This document shows positions 25,572 to 34,699 of a stretch of 64,000 bases of DNA, piece after piece. Position numbers and translations under genes: made by a program. Each line of letters begins with the position of its first letter. The first letter of the stretch is position 1. Below the pieces are notes generated by a model. It was not told where the DNA came from, did no database searches, and was given only the letters and a program-made list of their open reading frames with translations. Source of the stretch: Flavobacterium luteolum (GTDB lineage Bacteria > Bacteroidota > Bacteroidia > Flavobacteriales > Flavobacteriaceae); contig NZ_CP114286.1 in the NCBI RefSeq assembly GCF_027111275.1, forward strand, positions 4,016,501 to 4,080,500. Reading direction: 5' to 3'.

Positions 25572-26672
25572 ATGAATTCTAATTATATAAAATACTTAAA
25601 TCAAATAGTTATTACCACCGCTATTATAACCTTATTTACAGCTTGCAAAATAAATAAATCTCTCGTTGAAGAAAGTAGTAGTACAAAAGATGTCAATATA
25701 TATGTCACAGGATATGAATATAATGACAGTAAGTTTGAATCTTCAATTGAGGAAATGGCTGATGAAGTAGGCATGAAACATATTGTAAAATTGTGGAAAA
25801 ACGGGAAAGATATTGACTTAGAAAGTAAAGAACTATATTCAGACGCAGAATCAGTAGTTGTAAACAACAAAGATGTTTATGTCGTCGGATCTGTTAGACC
25901 AAACAAGGAGTATATTGCAGTTATTTGGAAAAACAGAAAAATACAAAAGTTAACAGATGGTAAAACAACTGCTTATGCCAATTCTTTGTTCATAGAGAAT
26001 AACAATGTTTATATTTTAGGTGCCCAGTTTAATAAAAGTAATTATACTATAAAAGTTTGGAAAAATGGGATTCCCATAGATGAAATTAATGGAGAAAATT
26101 GGGTGGATGCTTCTTCATTTTTTGTAGACAAAGGAGATATCTACATTTGTGGATATGAAAATATAATGAATAAATCCACAGCGAAAATTTGGAAAAACGG
26201 GAAGCCACAAAATATTACAGATGGAATGAATAATGCTTACGCACTATCTTTATATGTAGAAAAAGGCATTGTTTATACTGTAGGTTATGAAATAATAAAC
26301 AATAAATATATACCAAAATTATGGATAAACGGAAAGGCTCAAAACCTTTCTGATAATCCAAACAATTCAACTGCAAGAGCAATATATGTAAATAAAAAAA
26401 CTGCATATATTGTTGGAAGTGAATTTATTAATGGAGTTGAAACAGCAAAGTTATTTATAAATGGTAAACCTAAATATATTACAAATGGTAAAAAAAGGGC
26501 CTATGCTACTTCAGTGTTTGTCCATAAAAGCAATATTTATATCACAGGATTTGAGACAAATGATGTAGATAGAACGGTCGCAAAACTATGGGTAAATGGT
26601 GTTTCTGAAGACCTAACAGATGGAACAAAAAACGGATTTGCAAATTCGATTTTCATTGAGGAAAAAAAATGA
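25572..26672 (+). CDS. Lipoprotein with repeated 'LWKNGK...VY' blades (beta-propeller-like)
   Basis: 366 residues from ATG 25572; the longer frame from 25530 starts with an unsuitable N-terminus. MNSNYIKYLNQIVITTAIITLFTAC is a lipoprotein signal. The mature part consists of about seven repeats of roughly 43-47 residues, each with a pattern like VYVVGSV...AVIWKNRKIQKLTDGKTTAYANSLFI, which predicts a seven-bladed beta-propeller on the cell surface or in the periplasm. Propeller lipoproteins of this kind often lie in toxin/immunity arrays, but no function is proven. The gene stands in the orphan array upstream of tssK. Confidence 0.62.
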   Translation: MNSNYIKYLNQIVITTAIITLFTACKINKSLVEESSSTKDVNIYVTGYEYNDSKFESSIEEMADEVGMKHIVKLWKNGKDIDLESKELYSDAESVVVNNKDVYVVGSVRPNKEYIAVIWKNRKIQKLTDGKTTAYANSLFIENNNVYILGAQFNKSNYTIKVWKNGIPIDEINGENWVDASSFFVDKGDIYICGYENIMNKSTAKIWKNGKPQNITDGMNNAYALSLYVEKGIVYTVGYEIINNKYIPKLWINGKAQNLSDNPNNSTARAIYVNKKTAYIVGSEFINGVETAKLFINGKPKYITNGKKRAYATSVFVHKSNIYITGFETNDVDRTVAKLWVNGVSEDLTDGTKNGFANSIFIEEKK

Positions 26673-26968
26673 AAATCAATTGTTGAATAAAAGTCTTTTC
26701 TCCGGTAAGAGGATGTTCAAAATTTAATAACATTTTTCAATTAAAAATTGACAATAACCCCATTCTCACGAGAGTCCTTTCGTTTGGCATTTAAAAAATG
26801 TTAATCTTGAATGTTTTAGGATGAGTAGAAATTATAAATTTTATAAAAGGTAAAAGATTTGTTTTTATAAAGTTTAGAGTATTTCAATTCTGAGAAATAT
26901 AGTAGGATAAGACTAATATTAATCTAAAAAAGGAAAAGAATAAAAAGCTTTTCGAGAACAAAATTAGT
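26673..26968. other. Intergenic gap without recognisable gene
   Basis: About 296 AT-rich bases between two array genes. Apart from a small CAATTAAAAATTG hairpin near 26738 I see no open frame, repeat copy or convincing promoter. Confidence 0.5.
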
Positions 26969-27940
26969 ATGCAGACAATAAGTGTAAAATGGAAAATAAT
27001 TGTTTTTTTGTTCATAACAAATATCAATTTACAAGCGCAATTAAAAAGGTATATGTGTGATCAACATTTTGTCTACCAAGTAGGGCAAACTACAGAACTA
27101 AGATCTTTACTTTTTAGTGATAAAATTGATTCGCCAGTTTTTAGTTTACAATACGATCAATCATCAAGTTTTTTAAACTGTGATTATTTAGATTTTTGTT
27201 ATCAATTTGAAGGTAAAACTTATAATTTACAGGGAAAAATATTTAATAAAAAATACGTGTTGGCTACAACGACATCACAAACCGATATTCAGTGTGAAAA
27301 TTTACTGCCTGTAGATGGTATTTTTAGTATTGGAAAGTTTAATTGCAAGAAATATCAATCAAAAGTTGGAGAGGAAGGTAAACTTGTAGTTTTATTCACG
27401 ACAAACTTGAATAATAGTATTGATTACAATAAGCCAATGAAAGAATTTGAAGAATTTTCAAGCGTCGAAATTCCTATTCTAGCGAAAGGAGAGATTATAA
27501 TACAAATTGGGGTGGAATTTAGAGAAAATGGATATTATAAAATTATTGAACTTGTAAGAAATGAAGAAATCAACCAGGAGTTAATAATATCTGAAAAAAA
27601 TTTAACTGATACTTATAAGTCACTAATTCTAAATGAAAGATTAGATGAAGAGGAAAATGTTTTATTATCTCCAAGTTATTGTTCTATTTTAGATCTTAAT
27701 GAAAATTTGGGTCAAGATGTCAGAGAGAAAACAGAAGAATTTTTAAGAAATATGTGTATATATTTTGATAATTTTGGAAATATCAATAATAAAGATTTTT
27801 GCAGTTATTATAATAGAGAACTTGAAAGAGAGGCAACTTTTTTAAATAAGCATAAAATTTTAAATTCTTTACAAATCGAACAGTTTAAAAAAGAATTAGA
27901 GCGTTATAAAGACTCAAATCGAAAAGAAAACTTCATGTAG
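26969..27940 (+). CDS. Exported protein of unknown function in the T6SS array
   Basis: 323 residues with a signal peptide ending at LQAQ (residue 24), no lipobox. The N-terminal 150 residues are beta-rich and contain four or five cysteines (MCDQHF, NCDYLDFCYQF, DIQCENLL, FNCKKYQ). The C-terminal third is helical and highly charged. I do not recognise a family. It is the last gene before the structural block beginning with tssK, so it could be an orphan immunity protein or an envelope component. Confidence 0.5.
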   Translation: MQTISVKWKIIVFLFITNINLQAQLKRYMCDQHFVYQVGQTTELRSLLFSDKIDSPVFSLQYDQSSSFLNCDYLDFCYQFEGKTYNLQGKIFNKKYVLATTTSQTDIQCENLLPVDGIFSIGKFNCKKYQSKVGEEGKLVVLFTTNLNNSIDYNKPMKEFEEFSSVEIPILAKGEIIIQIGVEFRENGYYKIIELVRNEEINQELIISEKNLTDTYKSLILNERLDEEENVLLSPSYCSILDLNENLGQDVREKTEEFLRNMCIYFDNFGNINNKDFCSYYNRELEREATFLNKHKILNSLQIEQFKKELERYKDSNRKENFM

Positions 27941-28047
27941 ATTTATTATATTAAGTTTTCAAATATTAAATATACTAACAAACTACAATTTCCAAAAACA
28001 AATAAGCACTAATTACTAACCACCACTGCTAGTAATTATTTCAAAAA

Positions 28048-28072
28048 CCTTATGTAATCCAATTACATGAGG
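28048..28072. promoter_or_regulatory. Hairpin upstream of tssK
   Basis: CCTTATGTAAT (28048-28058) pairs with ATTACATGAGG (28062-28072) around a 3-nt loop with one G-T wobble. No T run follows, so it is not a classical terminator. It lies 48 bases before the tssK start and may separate the array from the structural operon. Confidence 0.45.
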
Positions 28073-28119
28073 CATTTTGCTATGGGAGTAAATCAAAAAA
28101 ATATAAAGAATAAAAAATC

Positions 28120-29289
28120 ATGATAGAAAAATTAAGTCATTTTCCCGTAAACTGGATTGATGGGATGAAGATAAATAAGAGTCATTTTTTATCTATTCAG
28201 GACAATGTTTCTGAGTTGGTAAATGATGCAATTGGTATTCATACCACACCTATAAGTTATGGTCTGTTGGATTCTGGAAACCAAAATAAAGAGGCTACAA
28301 AAATCACTTTAGGAATCGATAATCACAAACTGCTTCGCGTTCGTGTAGAAGAATGCCACGCCATAACGCCAAACGGATCAAGAATAGAAATCAGTAAAAG
28401 CAATACGGACACATTAGATCTTCAGATTCCGTATCCAGAAGATACTTATGAGATAAAAGACGGCGAACAATTGGTTTTATTGGCTTGTATTTCGGTTAAT
28501 TCTAAAAAGAGAATTCCTTTTGGCGAACCAGATCCAGATGAAGTACCGCCAAGATATCCGTACACACAGCCAGAATACAAACTGCATTTAATTAAAGCCG
28601 AAGAATTCCGCTCAGGAATTGGATACGGTGGTTTTTATCTCGCAATTGGTAAAATCTTAATTGGAGATACTACAGTTTTAGACGAAGACTATATTCCGTC
28701 TTCTGTAACAGTATCCTGTCATCCAAAACTGGTTGATATGCAAGCGCAGATTGCCCGTTCGTTTGGTCAGATTGAGATTTACTCAGTTCAGATTTCTCAA
28801 AAAATAAACAGAGGACAGCAGACAGGACTTTTACCACAAACGGTAATGCAATTGGCAGACAATACAGGATACTACTTAGGCAGCTGTTTAACTCAGTTCC
28901 GCTGGTTTTCATTGCACCAGCATCCAGCTTCGATGTTAAGCACTGTGGTTGCATTTGCTAGAGTAATGAAGAATTTTATCGATTCAAAATCAGGAGCAGG
29001 AAAAGAAGAGCTGTTAAACTATTTTGCCGAATGGTGTGATATCTCGCAAGGAGATTTCGAAATATTGTTTACCACGCTTATAAATGCTGGCTACGATCAT
29101 GTGCATATCGATAAAACAGCTTCACTGGCTATAAATGCTTTAAATAGAATAGAGAGATTATTCGAAACATTAAGCAAACTGGATTACATCGGTAAGAAAA
29201 AAGAAAATATTGAATTGTTTGTTGCTGAAACAGAGAAAAAAGACATCGTTCATAACCCGAAACGTCACGGTTTCTTTATAAAAGACTAA
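28120..29289 (+). CDS. tssK: T6SS baseplate subunit TssK
   Basis: 389 residues. The start FPVNWIDGMKINKSHFLSIQD corresponds to the TssK N-terminal motif (W..GM....HF..Q). The central RVEECHAITPNGSRIEIS and the C-terminal region rich in helices match the VC_A0114 family shape, though Bacteroidota TssK are diverged and shorter than the proteobacterial form of about 445 residues. TssK trimers connect baseplate wedges to the membrane complex, here presumably to TssN. It starts the block tssK-tssO-tssB-tssC. Confidence 0.87.
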   Translation: MIEKLSHFPVNWIDGMKINKSHFLSIQDNVSELVNDAIGIHTTPISYGLLDSGNQNKEATKITLGIDNHKLLRVRVEECHAITPNGSRIEISKSNTDTLDLQIPYPEDTYEIKDGEQLVLLACISVNSKKRIPFGEPDPDEVPPRYPYTQPEYKLHLIKAEEFRSGIGYGGFYLAIGKILIGDTTVLDEDYIPSSVTVSCHPKLVDMQAQIARSFGQIEIYSVQISQKINRGQQTGLLPQTVMQLADNTGYYLGSCLTQFRWFSLHQHPASMLSTVVAFARVMKNFIDSKSGAGKEELLNYFAEWCDISQGDFEILFTTLINAGYDHVHIDKTASLAINALNRIERLFETLSKLDYIGKKKENIELFVAETEKKDIVHNPKRHGFFIKD

Positions 29290-29311
29290 AAAATAAAATA
29301 GTAATATAATT

Positions 29312-29824
29312 ATGGAAGTATTAAATAAACAAGAACGCCAAAAAGCATTTATTGCTTTTTTAATTGCCTTTATCTTGACTTTTTTGGTTATGCTGATTGC
29401 AGTTTCGTTCAACTTTTACATGCCCGTAGCAGAAAACAAAATGCTGAAAGCAGAAAATGAAATGATGAAAAGAGAATACGATTATCAAACTAATTTTTCG
29501 GTTAAAATTGACAGTATCAGAATGACAATCGATTCAATCAATTCGCCAAAAGTAGATAACGATTTTCAGCAGCGACTGGCAAATGTTATGATCGCCAATA
29601 TTTATCAAAAAGTTCCCAAAGACACTACCGAAAACAAAAAATTATATAACAATGTTATTCTAGCCTACAAGAATATCATTGATTACAAAAAACAAATTAG
29701 AAGCCTTACACACAATTCGCACCTAATAGACAGTTTGAACCAGTCGGCTAAAACCTACAAAGAAGAGTTAGAAAAAGTAAGCAGAGACTTAGATGTATGT
29801 CGTCAGGTTTACCAAAATCAATAA
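29312..29824 (+). CDS. tssO: T6SSiii membrane-complex protein TssO
   Basis: 170 residues. A short cytoplasmic N-terminus (MEVLNKQERQKAF), one membrane helix at about 13-36, then a periplasmic coiled coil with long charged heptads (ENKMLKAENEMMKREYDYQ) to the end. This is the layout of TssO, a Bacteroidota-specific subunit of the TssNQOPR complex. Its place between tssK and tssB agrees. The name is assigned from architecture and context. Confidence 0.78.
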   Translation: MEVLNKQERQKAFIAFLIAFILTFLVMLIAVSFNFYMPVAENKMLKAENEMMKREYDYQTNFSVKIDSIRMTIDSINSPKVDNDFQQRLANVMIANIYQKVPKDTTENKKLYNNVILAYKNIIDYKKQIRSLTHNSHLIDSLNQSAKTYKEELEKVSRDLDVCRQVYQNQ

Positions 29825-29878
29825 TTAGAAATTTAGAGTAAAGAAATTAATAAACTAATCATTTAAAAATTTGAAATT

Positions 29879-30328
29879 ATGTTGTCAAACTATGGAATTG
29901 GAGGTAATGAAGTAAAAATTGATGCAGATGAAGCGATCACTGCAATCCCTCAGAACAGAACACTTGTTGCTCAAAAATTAACAGTAGATGCTCCGGTAAA
30001 ACCAGAATTGGTAGAAGGAATTACAAGCGTTGAAAAAGCATTCGAACATTTTAAGCCAGAAGTAAAAGTAAATTTTGAAACTGCTGATGGCGCTACTAAA
30101 GTTGAGCCTTTAAACTTTAAAAACTTAGGAGATTTTGGCATAAAAGGAATCACAACACAAAGTAGTTTTTTATCTGATCTTGAAACAGAAAAAGATCAGT
30201 ATCAAAAAATTATCCGTCAGTTAAAATCAAATAAGATTTTAAAAGCGGCTTTAGAAGACGGAGAAGCAAAACAAGCTTTATTAGAAAGCCTTGGAGCATT
30301 GATCAATGAGTTAAAAGAGAACAAATAA
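29879..30328 (+). CDS. tssB: T6SS contractile sheath small subunit TssB (VipA)
   Basis: 149 residues. The pattern FKPEVKVNFETADGATKVEPLNFKNLGDF is the core of TssB, with the PLNFKNLGDF strand that interlocks with TssC. The C-terminal helix (KILKAALEDGEAKQALLESL) is typical. TssB and TssC form the sheath whose contraction drives the Hcp tube outward. tssC follows after 20 bases. The gene has well-adapted codons compared with the array genes upstream. Confidence 0.93.
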   Translation: MLSNYGIGGNEVKIDADEAITAIPQNRTLVAQKLTVDAPVKPELVEGITSVEKAFEHFKPEVKVNFETADGATKVEPLNFKNLGDFGIKGITTQSSFLSDLETEKDQYQKIIRQLKSNKILKAALEDGEAKQALLESLGALINELKENK

Positions 30329-30348
30329 GAAATTAAAATATTTTAGAT

Positions 30349-31719
30349 ATGTCAAGTAAAGAAGCATATAAAGGTGATCTAGATACAGCAGTATTAGAGC
30401 CAAAAGCAGTAAAAGGAATTTCAATTGAAAGAAATGTTGAAAAACTGGCTAAATACGGCGGTTTTGATTTATTAGAAATGGCAATTGAAGGAGTTCAGAA
30501 CCTTAATCCAGAGAGAAAAGCAAGAAGAAAAATCTTTTTAGGTGAAGTAAACAAAGCAAAAGAAAGAGAAACACTTTTAAAAACATTAGAACTTTGGACT
30601 TCGGTTTTAAGCAATAATGAAGCTTTGACTGACATGGTAGCGCAAAGTGAAGACAAATGCAAAGAATCTGAAGCTTTATTGCAAAAAAACCTTGCGAAAG
30701 CTGTTGAAGATACACGAGAAATTGAGGCAGCTTACAGAACGTTAGCTTTATTCTTTAAAAATACAGAATCTGATAAAGTAAAAAATGTTACGATTGTAAA
30801 CGCAGAATTAGATCAGTTAAAAGATCTTGACAATACTCGTTTTATTGATGCAATTCACTCAGAATTAGTAGATAATTACGATCGTTTAGATCTTAAAAAC
30901 AACTACGGTATTTTGGTAATTCCAGGCTATTTAGGATCAAATAAAGTAATCGAAAAATGGGCGAAAATTGCGCATGAAAACAAAGTAATGTTGGTTACAG
31001 ATTTCGAACATCTTGACGAACCGGATGATGTAATGGAAATGTTTGACGCTGCTTCTTTAACAGGAGGAGATGTGTACCGTTCTAACGTAATCATGACTTG
31101 CAACTGGCTTGTTGGGCGTGGAAGATTTGATCAAATTGAAGAAAACGAAGATTTGCACATTGCGCCTTCTGCAGCATTAGCAGGAAAAATTTACAAAACA
31201 TTAATGTCTCAAGTTACTGCGGGTAAGAAATTTGGAGGAATTAATGAAGTTGACGGAGTGAAATTTGATCTTAAGAAAAGCGAAATCGCTAATCTTGAAA
31301 ACTTAGGATTGGTTCCGATGGTAAATGAATACGGAAAAGTAATGGCTTTCTCTGCTAAAACATTATTCAGCGGAGATAACTTAGGATTACAAACTTATTC
31401 TGTAGTTCGTGTTTTTGACTATGTGACTAAAGTATTAATGGATTTCCTTAACCGTCGTGCTTTCGAAAACTTTACTGCTAAAACACGTAAAGAAATTATG
31501 AATCAGATCGTTGCTTTCCTTGACGGAATCACTGGTCCAGATAAATTAATTGAGAATTTTGAAATCCGCAGATTCGAACAAGATCCAATTCAAAAAGACA
31601 GAATTTATATGGATATCCATATGAAACCGTATTTCCCGGCTAAAAACTTCCTTATTAAAATGGATGGTCACAAAGGTGATGACGGAACAGAATGGGATAC
31701 AGATTACGAACAAAAATAA
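30349..31719 (+). CDS. tssC: T6SS contractile sheath large subunit TssC (VipB)
   Basis: 456 residues, the normal length of Bacteroidota TssC. It contains YDRLDLKNNYGILVIPGYLG, the LTGGDVYRSNVIMTCNWLVG segment and a C-terminal sheath domain with EIRRFEQDPIQKDRIYMDIH, MKPYFPAKNFLIKM. The N-terminal region holds the helix contacted by ClpV through TssB. A strong terminator follows the gene, so the downstream genes probably depend on read-through or their own promoters. Confidence 0.93.
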   Translation: MSSKEAYKGDLDTAVLEPKAVKGISIERNVEKLAKYGGFDLLEMAIEGVQNLNPERKARRKIFLGEVNKAKERETLLKTLELWTSVLSNNEALTDMVAQSEDKCKESEALLQKNLAKAVEDTREIEAAYRTLALFFKNTESDKVKNVTIVNAELDQLKDLDNTRFIDAIHSELVDNYDRLDLKNNYGILVIPGYLGSNKVIEKWAKIAHENKVMLVTDFEHLDEPDDVMEMFDAASLTGGDVYRSNVIMTCNWLVGRGRFDQIEENEDLHIAPSAALAGKIYKTLMSQVTAGKKFGGINEVDGVKFDLKKSEIANLENLGLVPMVNEYGKVMAFSAKTLFSGDNLGLQTYSVVRVFDYVTKVLMDFLNRRAFENFTAKTRKEIMNQIVAFLDGITGPDKLIENFEIRRFEQDPIQKDRIYMDIHMKPYFPAKNFLIKMDGHKGDDGTEWDTDYEQK

Positions 31720-31733
31720 TTGTACAGTAAATA

Positions 31734-31768
31734 AAAAAAGGAAGCACATAAAATTGTGCTTCCTTTTT
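31734..31768 (+). terminator. Intrinsic terminator after tssC
   Basis: AAAAAGGAAGCACA (ending 31748) pairs with TGTGCTTCCTTTTT (31755-31768) around a 6-nt loop, followed by a T run. It lies about 15 bases after the tssC stop and 50 bases before the next gene. Confidence 0.85.
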
Positions 31769-31816
31769 CAACAAAACATTGATCTTTTGAATGATCAAAC
31801 CAAATAATTCAAATTC

Positions 31817-32344
31817 ATGAACGTACTTAAAATTTTACTTTTAGTCGGTTTGTTTTCAATATCAAATTCGATTAAAGCACAAAAAGTAAATCAAATTGAT
31901 ACTTTAAGCTGTCCTATTACGCAAAATGATTTATTGCTTTCAGGAAAGTTATTTGCAAGTGCGACACCAATTTTACTTCGTGTATACAATGAAGATTACG
32001 AATATGCTGTTTTTCAGTTAGGTAAAAGAAAAAGCAGCATCTATCTATATTTTAAGATTTTCACAGATAACGTCTGTGTAAAACAAGAACAGCCTCTGGA
32101 GTTATATTTTAAAAATGGAGAACGCTATTTGTTAAAAAATAGTTTTAACGTTAATTGTGACGGAACTGCAGCTTTACAGCTTGGAAGAAAGGATATTAAA
32201 AAGTTAATGTCAAACTCTATAAACACAATAAAGTTTTTTACGCTTAAAAAGGACTATGAATTTAGTCCCACAGAAGTTGACAATCAAAATATAAGGTTTT
32301 ATCTGCACTGTTTAAAGCTCTACAAAGTGAGGAAGAAAAAATAA
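31817..32344 (+). CDS. Exported protein of unknown function within the T6SS structural block
   Basis: 175 residues with signal peptide MNVLKILLLVGLFSISNSIKA and predicted cleavage before QKVNQ; no lipobox. The mature protein is beta-rich (YAVFQLGKRKSSIYLYFKIF, LELYFKNGERYLLKNSF) with three cysteines. No family recognised. Its position between tssC and tssE, away from the effector arrays, makes a periplasmic structural subunit of the T6SSiii envelope complex a reasonable guess (a TssP- or TssQ-like role), but it lacks the lipid anchor expected of TssQ. Confidence 0.55.
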   Translation: MNVLKILLLVGLFSISNSIKAQKVNQIDTLSCPITQNDLLLSGKLFASATPILLRVYNEDYEYAVFQLGKRKSSIYLYFKIFTDNVCVKQEQPLELYFKNGERYLLKNSFNVNCDGTAALQLGRKDIKKLMSNSINTIKFFTLKKDYEFSPTEVDNQNIRFYLHCLKLYKVRKKK

Positions 32345-32398
32345 AATAAATTGTGGAAAATTGATATCACCTCAATATAATCTCTAAAAAAACAAAAT

Positions 32399-33112
32399 AT
32401 GCCATTTCCAGAATTGAACCTTTCATTAGGGCTTACAGATAACGACGGTTCTGTTTTTTATGCAGGAAGCGGAGAAGGAAAAGTAATTGTAAAAACAGAT
32501 TCTGCTTTAAAAAAGCATACTATCAATATCACCATTTCGGAACAGGAGGTGGGATCTGTTTATTTGAAAACGTATTTGGAAGGTGCTGAAATTCCTGCTG
32601 AAATTGAAGTTCCGGTTTATCAAATGATCGTTACAGATGATAAAACAAACGAGAAAGAAGTATATAAAGTTACCCGTGACACTTTTTTCTATAAAGAACA
32701 GACAAAGAAAAAAGGATTGTGGAGTTTTTTGGGCTTAAAGTTTTTAGCTCCAAATAACTTTCTATTTGAAAACATCCCATTTGAGCCTTTAAAAGAAGAA
32801 ATGGAAACGTATGATATTTCAAGATATAGAAAATTAAATGAAGATAAACTTACCTATAGTTTTCAGAAGGAAGAACAAAATATTCAGCTTTTTGCGGGTG
32901 ATATTAATACACTAAAAGTGGAGAAGGGAATAAGCTATTTTGTAATTGTGGATGAGAAAAAAGGGCAGAGGTTTATTGGCGATATCTTATACAGAGAAAA
33001 ACTTCTAAAACTCACGCCATCAGTTAAACTGCACATCATAAAACGCAAGAAGATTTCTAAGGAAATGGAAACAGATAAAAAAGGCCGAGCTAATAAGTTG
33101 ATTTATATTTAA
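32399..33112 (+). CDS. Cytosolic protein of unknown function next to tssE
   Basis: 237 residues, no export signal. The N-terminal 90 residues look like a beta-sandwich (FPELNLSLGLTDNDGSVFY, KHTINITISEQEVGSVYLK); a central FLGLKFLAPNNFLFENIPFEPL and a basic C-terminus follow. I do not recognise the family. It is 10 bases upstream of tssE, so it is probably produced with the baseplate and may be an assembly factor. Confidence 0.5.
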   Translation: MPFPELNLSLGLTDNDGSVFYAGSGEGKVIVKTDSALKKHTINITISEQEVGSVYLKTYLEGAEIPAEIEVPVYQMIVTDDKTNEKEVYKVTRDTFFYKEQTKKKGLWSFLGLKFLAPNNFLFENIPFEPLKEEMETYDISRYRKLNEDKLTYSFQKEEQNIQLFAGDINTLKVEKGISYFVIVDEKKGQRFIGDILYREKLLKLTPSVKLHIIKRKKISKEMETDKKGRANKLIYI

Positions 33113-33122
33113 AAAATAAATT

Positions 33123-33554
33123 ATGAAAGGAGCATTTTACAAACTTCCGATAGATTTTAATAGCGTAATGCAAAAAAAAGAGCTTGAAAAAACCTCTATC
33201 GAGCATTCTATCGCGCAACAGATCATTTTACTGGCCACGACGACATTTGGTGAGTGCAAGTTTGATGAAACCTTTGGATCAAAAATTTGGGAAATCGACT
33301 TTGATTTACTGATGAATGAAAATACGCTAAAAGAAATTATTTCAAAAACCATGAAACAGACTCTGGCTTTTCATGAAAAAAGAATAAAAGTAAAAGAGCT
33401 TATTGTTGAATTATCAGAAACCATGTATTTCGTTGATGATGTCAGCAGGTCAAAAAAGAAAGTTGATATAATATTAGAAGCCACTATAAAAAGTACAAAC
33501 CGTGATTTTGACTTTAGGGGTTACTTTTTTGTCGGACCATTATCTTATAAATAA
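33123..33554 (+). CDS. tssE: T6SS baseplate subunit TssE (gp25-like)
   Basis: 143 residues. FGECKFDETFGSKIWEIDFD contains the gp25/TssE lysozyme-like baseplate motif (FG..IWE.DF), and SIEHSIAQQIILLATTTFGE precedes it as in the family. TssE anchors the first sheath ring to the baseplate. It is followed by a 170-base AT-rich gap before hcp, in which a TATATTTA element near 33680 may be a weak promoter -7 box. Confidence 0.87.
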   Translation: MKGAFYKLPIDFNSVMQKKELEKTSIEHSIAQQIILLATTTFGECKFDETFGSKIWEIDFDLLMNENTLKEIISKTMKQTLAFHEKRIKVKELIVELSETMYFVDDVSRSKKKVDIILEATIKSTNRDFDFRGYFFVGPLSYK

Positions 33555-33727
33555 ATGCTTTTTTAATATTTTATTTCAAGAGCTTAAAAAAGAGTTTGTT
33601 GATTTTAGAAATTTGCTTACTTGTGATATTTAATTTATAGATAAAAATTTATTAAAAATCAAATTAATGTAAGATTTTATTTATATATTTACGACATAAA
33701 TAAATTAATAATTAAAAAAAATTCATT

Positions 33728-34114
33728 ATGTCGTTTTTAACATCATTAACAGTAGCAGGAAAAGATTACAAAGTATTAAACGTTAGTTATGATTTAGCTC
33801 AAGAAACAGATGCTTCTGGGCGTCCATCTACAGTAACTCGTGGAGGAAGAATTATGATTGAGGTTGAATCAACTGGAAGCACTGAATTGTTTGAGTGGAT
33901 GACTAACAATTTCGAAAGAAAAGATGGGTCTGTAAAATTTATCAAACGTGATTCAAATGCTACTTTAAAAGAGCTAAAGTTTACAGAAGCTTACATGGTT
34001 AAGTACAAAGAAAACTTTGATCATAACAGTGAAAATCCATTAACTGAAACTTTTATGATTTCTGCTCGCAAAATTTCGATGGGTGGAGGAGAATTTGATA
34101 ATGCTTGGGTATAA
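33728..34114 (+). CDS. tssD: T6SS tube protein Hcp (TssD), copy 1
   Basis: 128 residues. MSFLTSLTVAGKDYKVLNVSYDL, RGGRIMIEVESTGSTELFEWM and the C-terminal FMISARKISMGGGEFDNAW follow the Bacteroidota Hcp family. Hexameric rings stack to make the inner tube. The gene is flanked by a leader and its own terminator, suggesting a monocistronic, highly expressed message. A second Hcp lies 153 bases downstream. Confidence 0.92.
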   Translation: MSFLTSLTVAGKDYKVLNVSYDLAQETDASGRPSTVTRGGRIMIEVESTGSTELFEWMTNNFERKDGSVKFIKRDSNATLKELKFTEAYMVKYKENFDHNSENPLTETFMISARKISMGGGEFDNAWV

Positions 34115-34146
34115 TCCTTTGGACTTTATCAATCTTTATGAAACTG

Positions 34147-34179
34147 AAAGGAAGTCCGATAATGGGACTTCCTTTTTTT
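34147..34179 (+). terminator. Terminator after hcp copy 1
   Basis: AAAGGAAGTCC (34147-34157) pairs perfectly with GGACTTCCTTT (34165-34175), 7-nt loop, then T residues. It isolates hcp copy 1 from hcp copy 2. Confidence 0.85.
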
Positions 34180-34267
34180 GTTTTTCTATTTTGGAGTATC
34201 CAGTTTTAAATTGTTACGAATTGGATTTTCGCACTTTCTAAATTAATTATCTAAACAAATCTACAAA

Positions 34268-34663
34268 ATGAGTTTTTTATCTAAATTACAAATAGACGGA
34301 GAAGAATTTAATGTTCTTGAATTTAATATTGGTTTTAAACAAGAAATTGATACAACAAGTAAACCTACGGGAAATGCTAAAGGTGGAGTTATAAAAATGA
34401 TAATTGAAGCAAGTCAAAACAGTCATTTTTTATCTTGGATGTTAAATGGTGATTTGACCAAAGACGGGAAAATTGTTTTTTATAGAAGAGATGCTTTAAG
34501 TAAAATGAAAGAACTTACGTTTACGAAAGCATTTTGTATTGCTTATGACGAACAGTTTACAAGCACTACCGAAATTCCAATGAGAATTACTATGGAATTA
34601 GTGGCAAAAGAGTTGACTTTTGGAGATGCTAAATTCTCAAATAATTGGATTGCTTTAGATTAA
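34268..34663 (+). CDS. T6SS tube protein Hcp (TssD), divergent copy 2
   Basis: 131 residues. It shares the layout of copy 1 (MSFLSKLQIDGEEFNVLEF, GGVIKMIIEASQNSHFLSWML, ELVAKELTFGDAKFSNNW) but differs at most positions outside the core. It lies 36 bases upstream of vgrG and is probably co-transcribed with it. The copy may serve as the Hcp ring that touches VgrG or as a cargo carrier for the downstream effector. Confidence 0.87.
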   Translation: MSFLSKLQIDGEEFNVLEFNIGFKQEIDTTSKPTGNAKGGVIKMIIEASQNSHFLSWMLNGDLTKDGKIVFYRRDALSKMKELTFTKAFCIAYDEQFTSTTEIPMRITMELVAKELTFGDAKFSNNWIALD

Positions 34664-34699
34664 TTCTTAAAAGCTAATTAAAAATTAGGACATATTATT

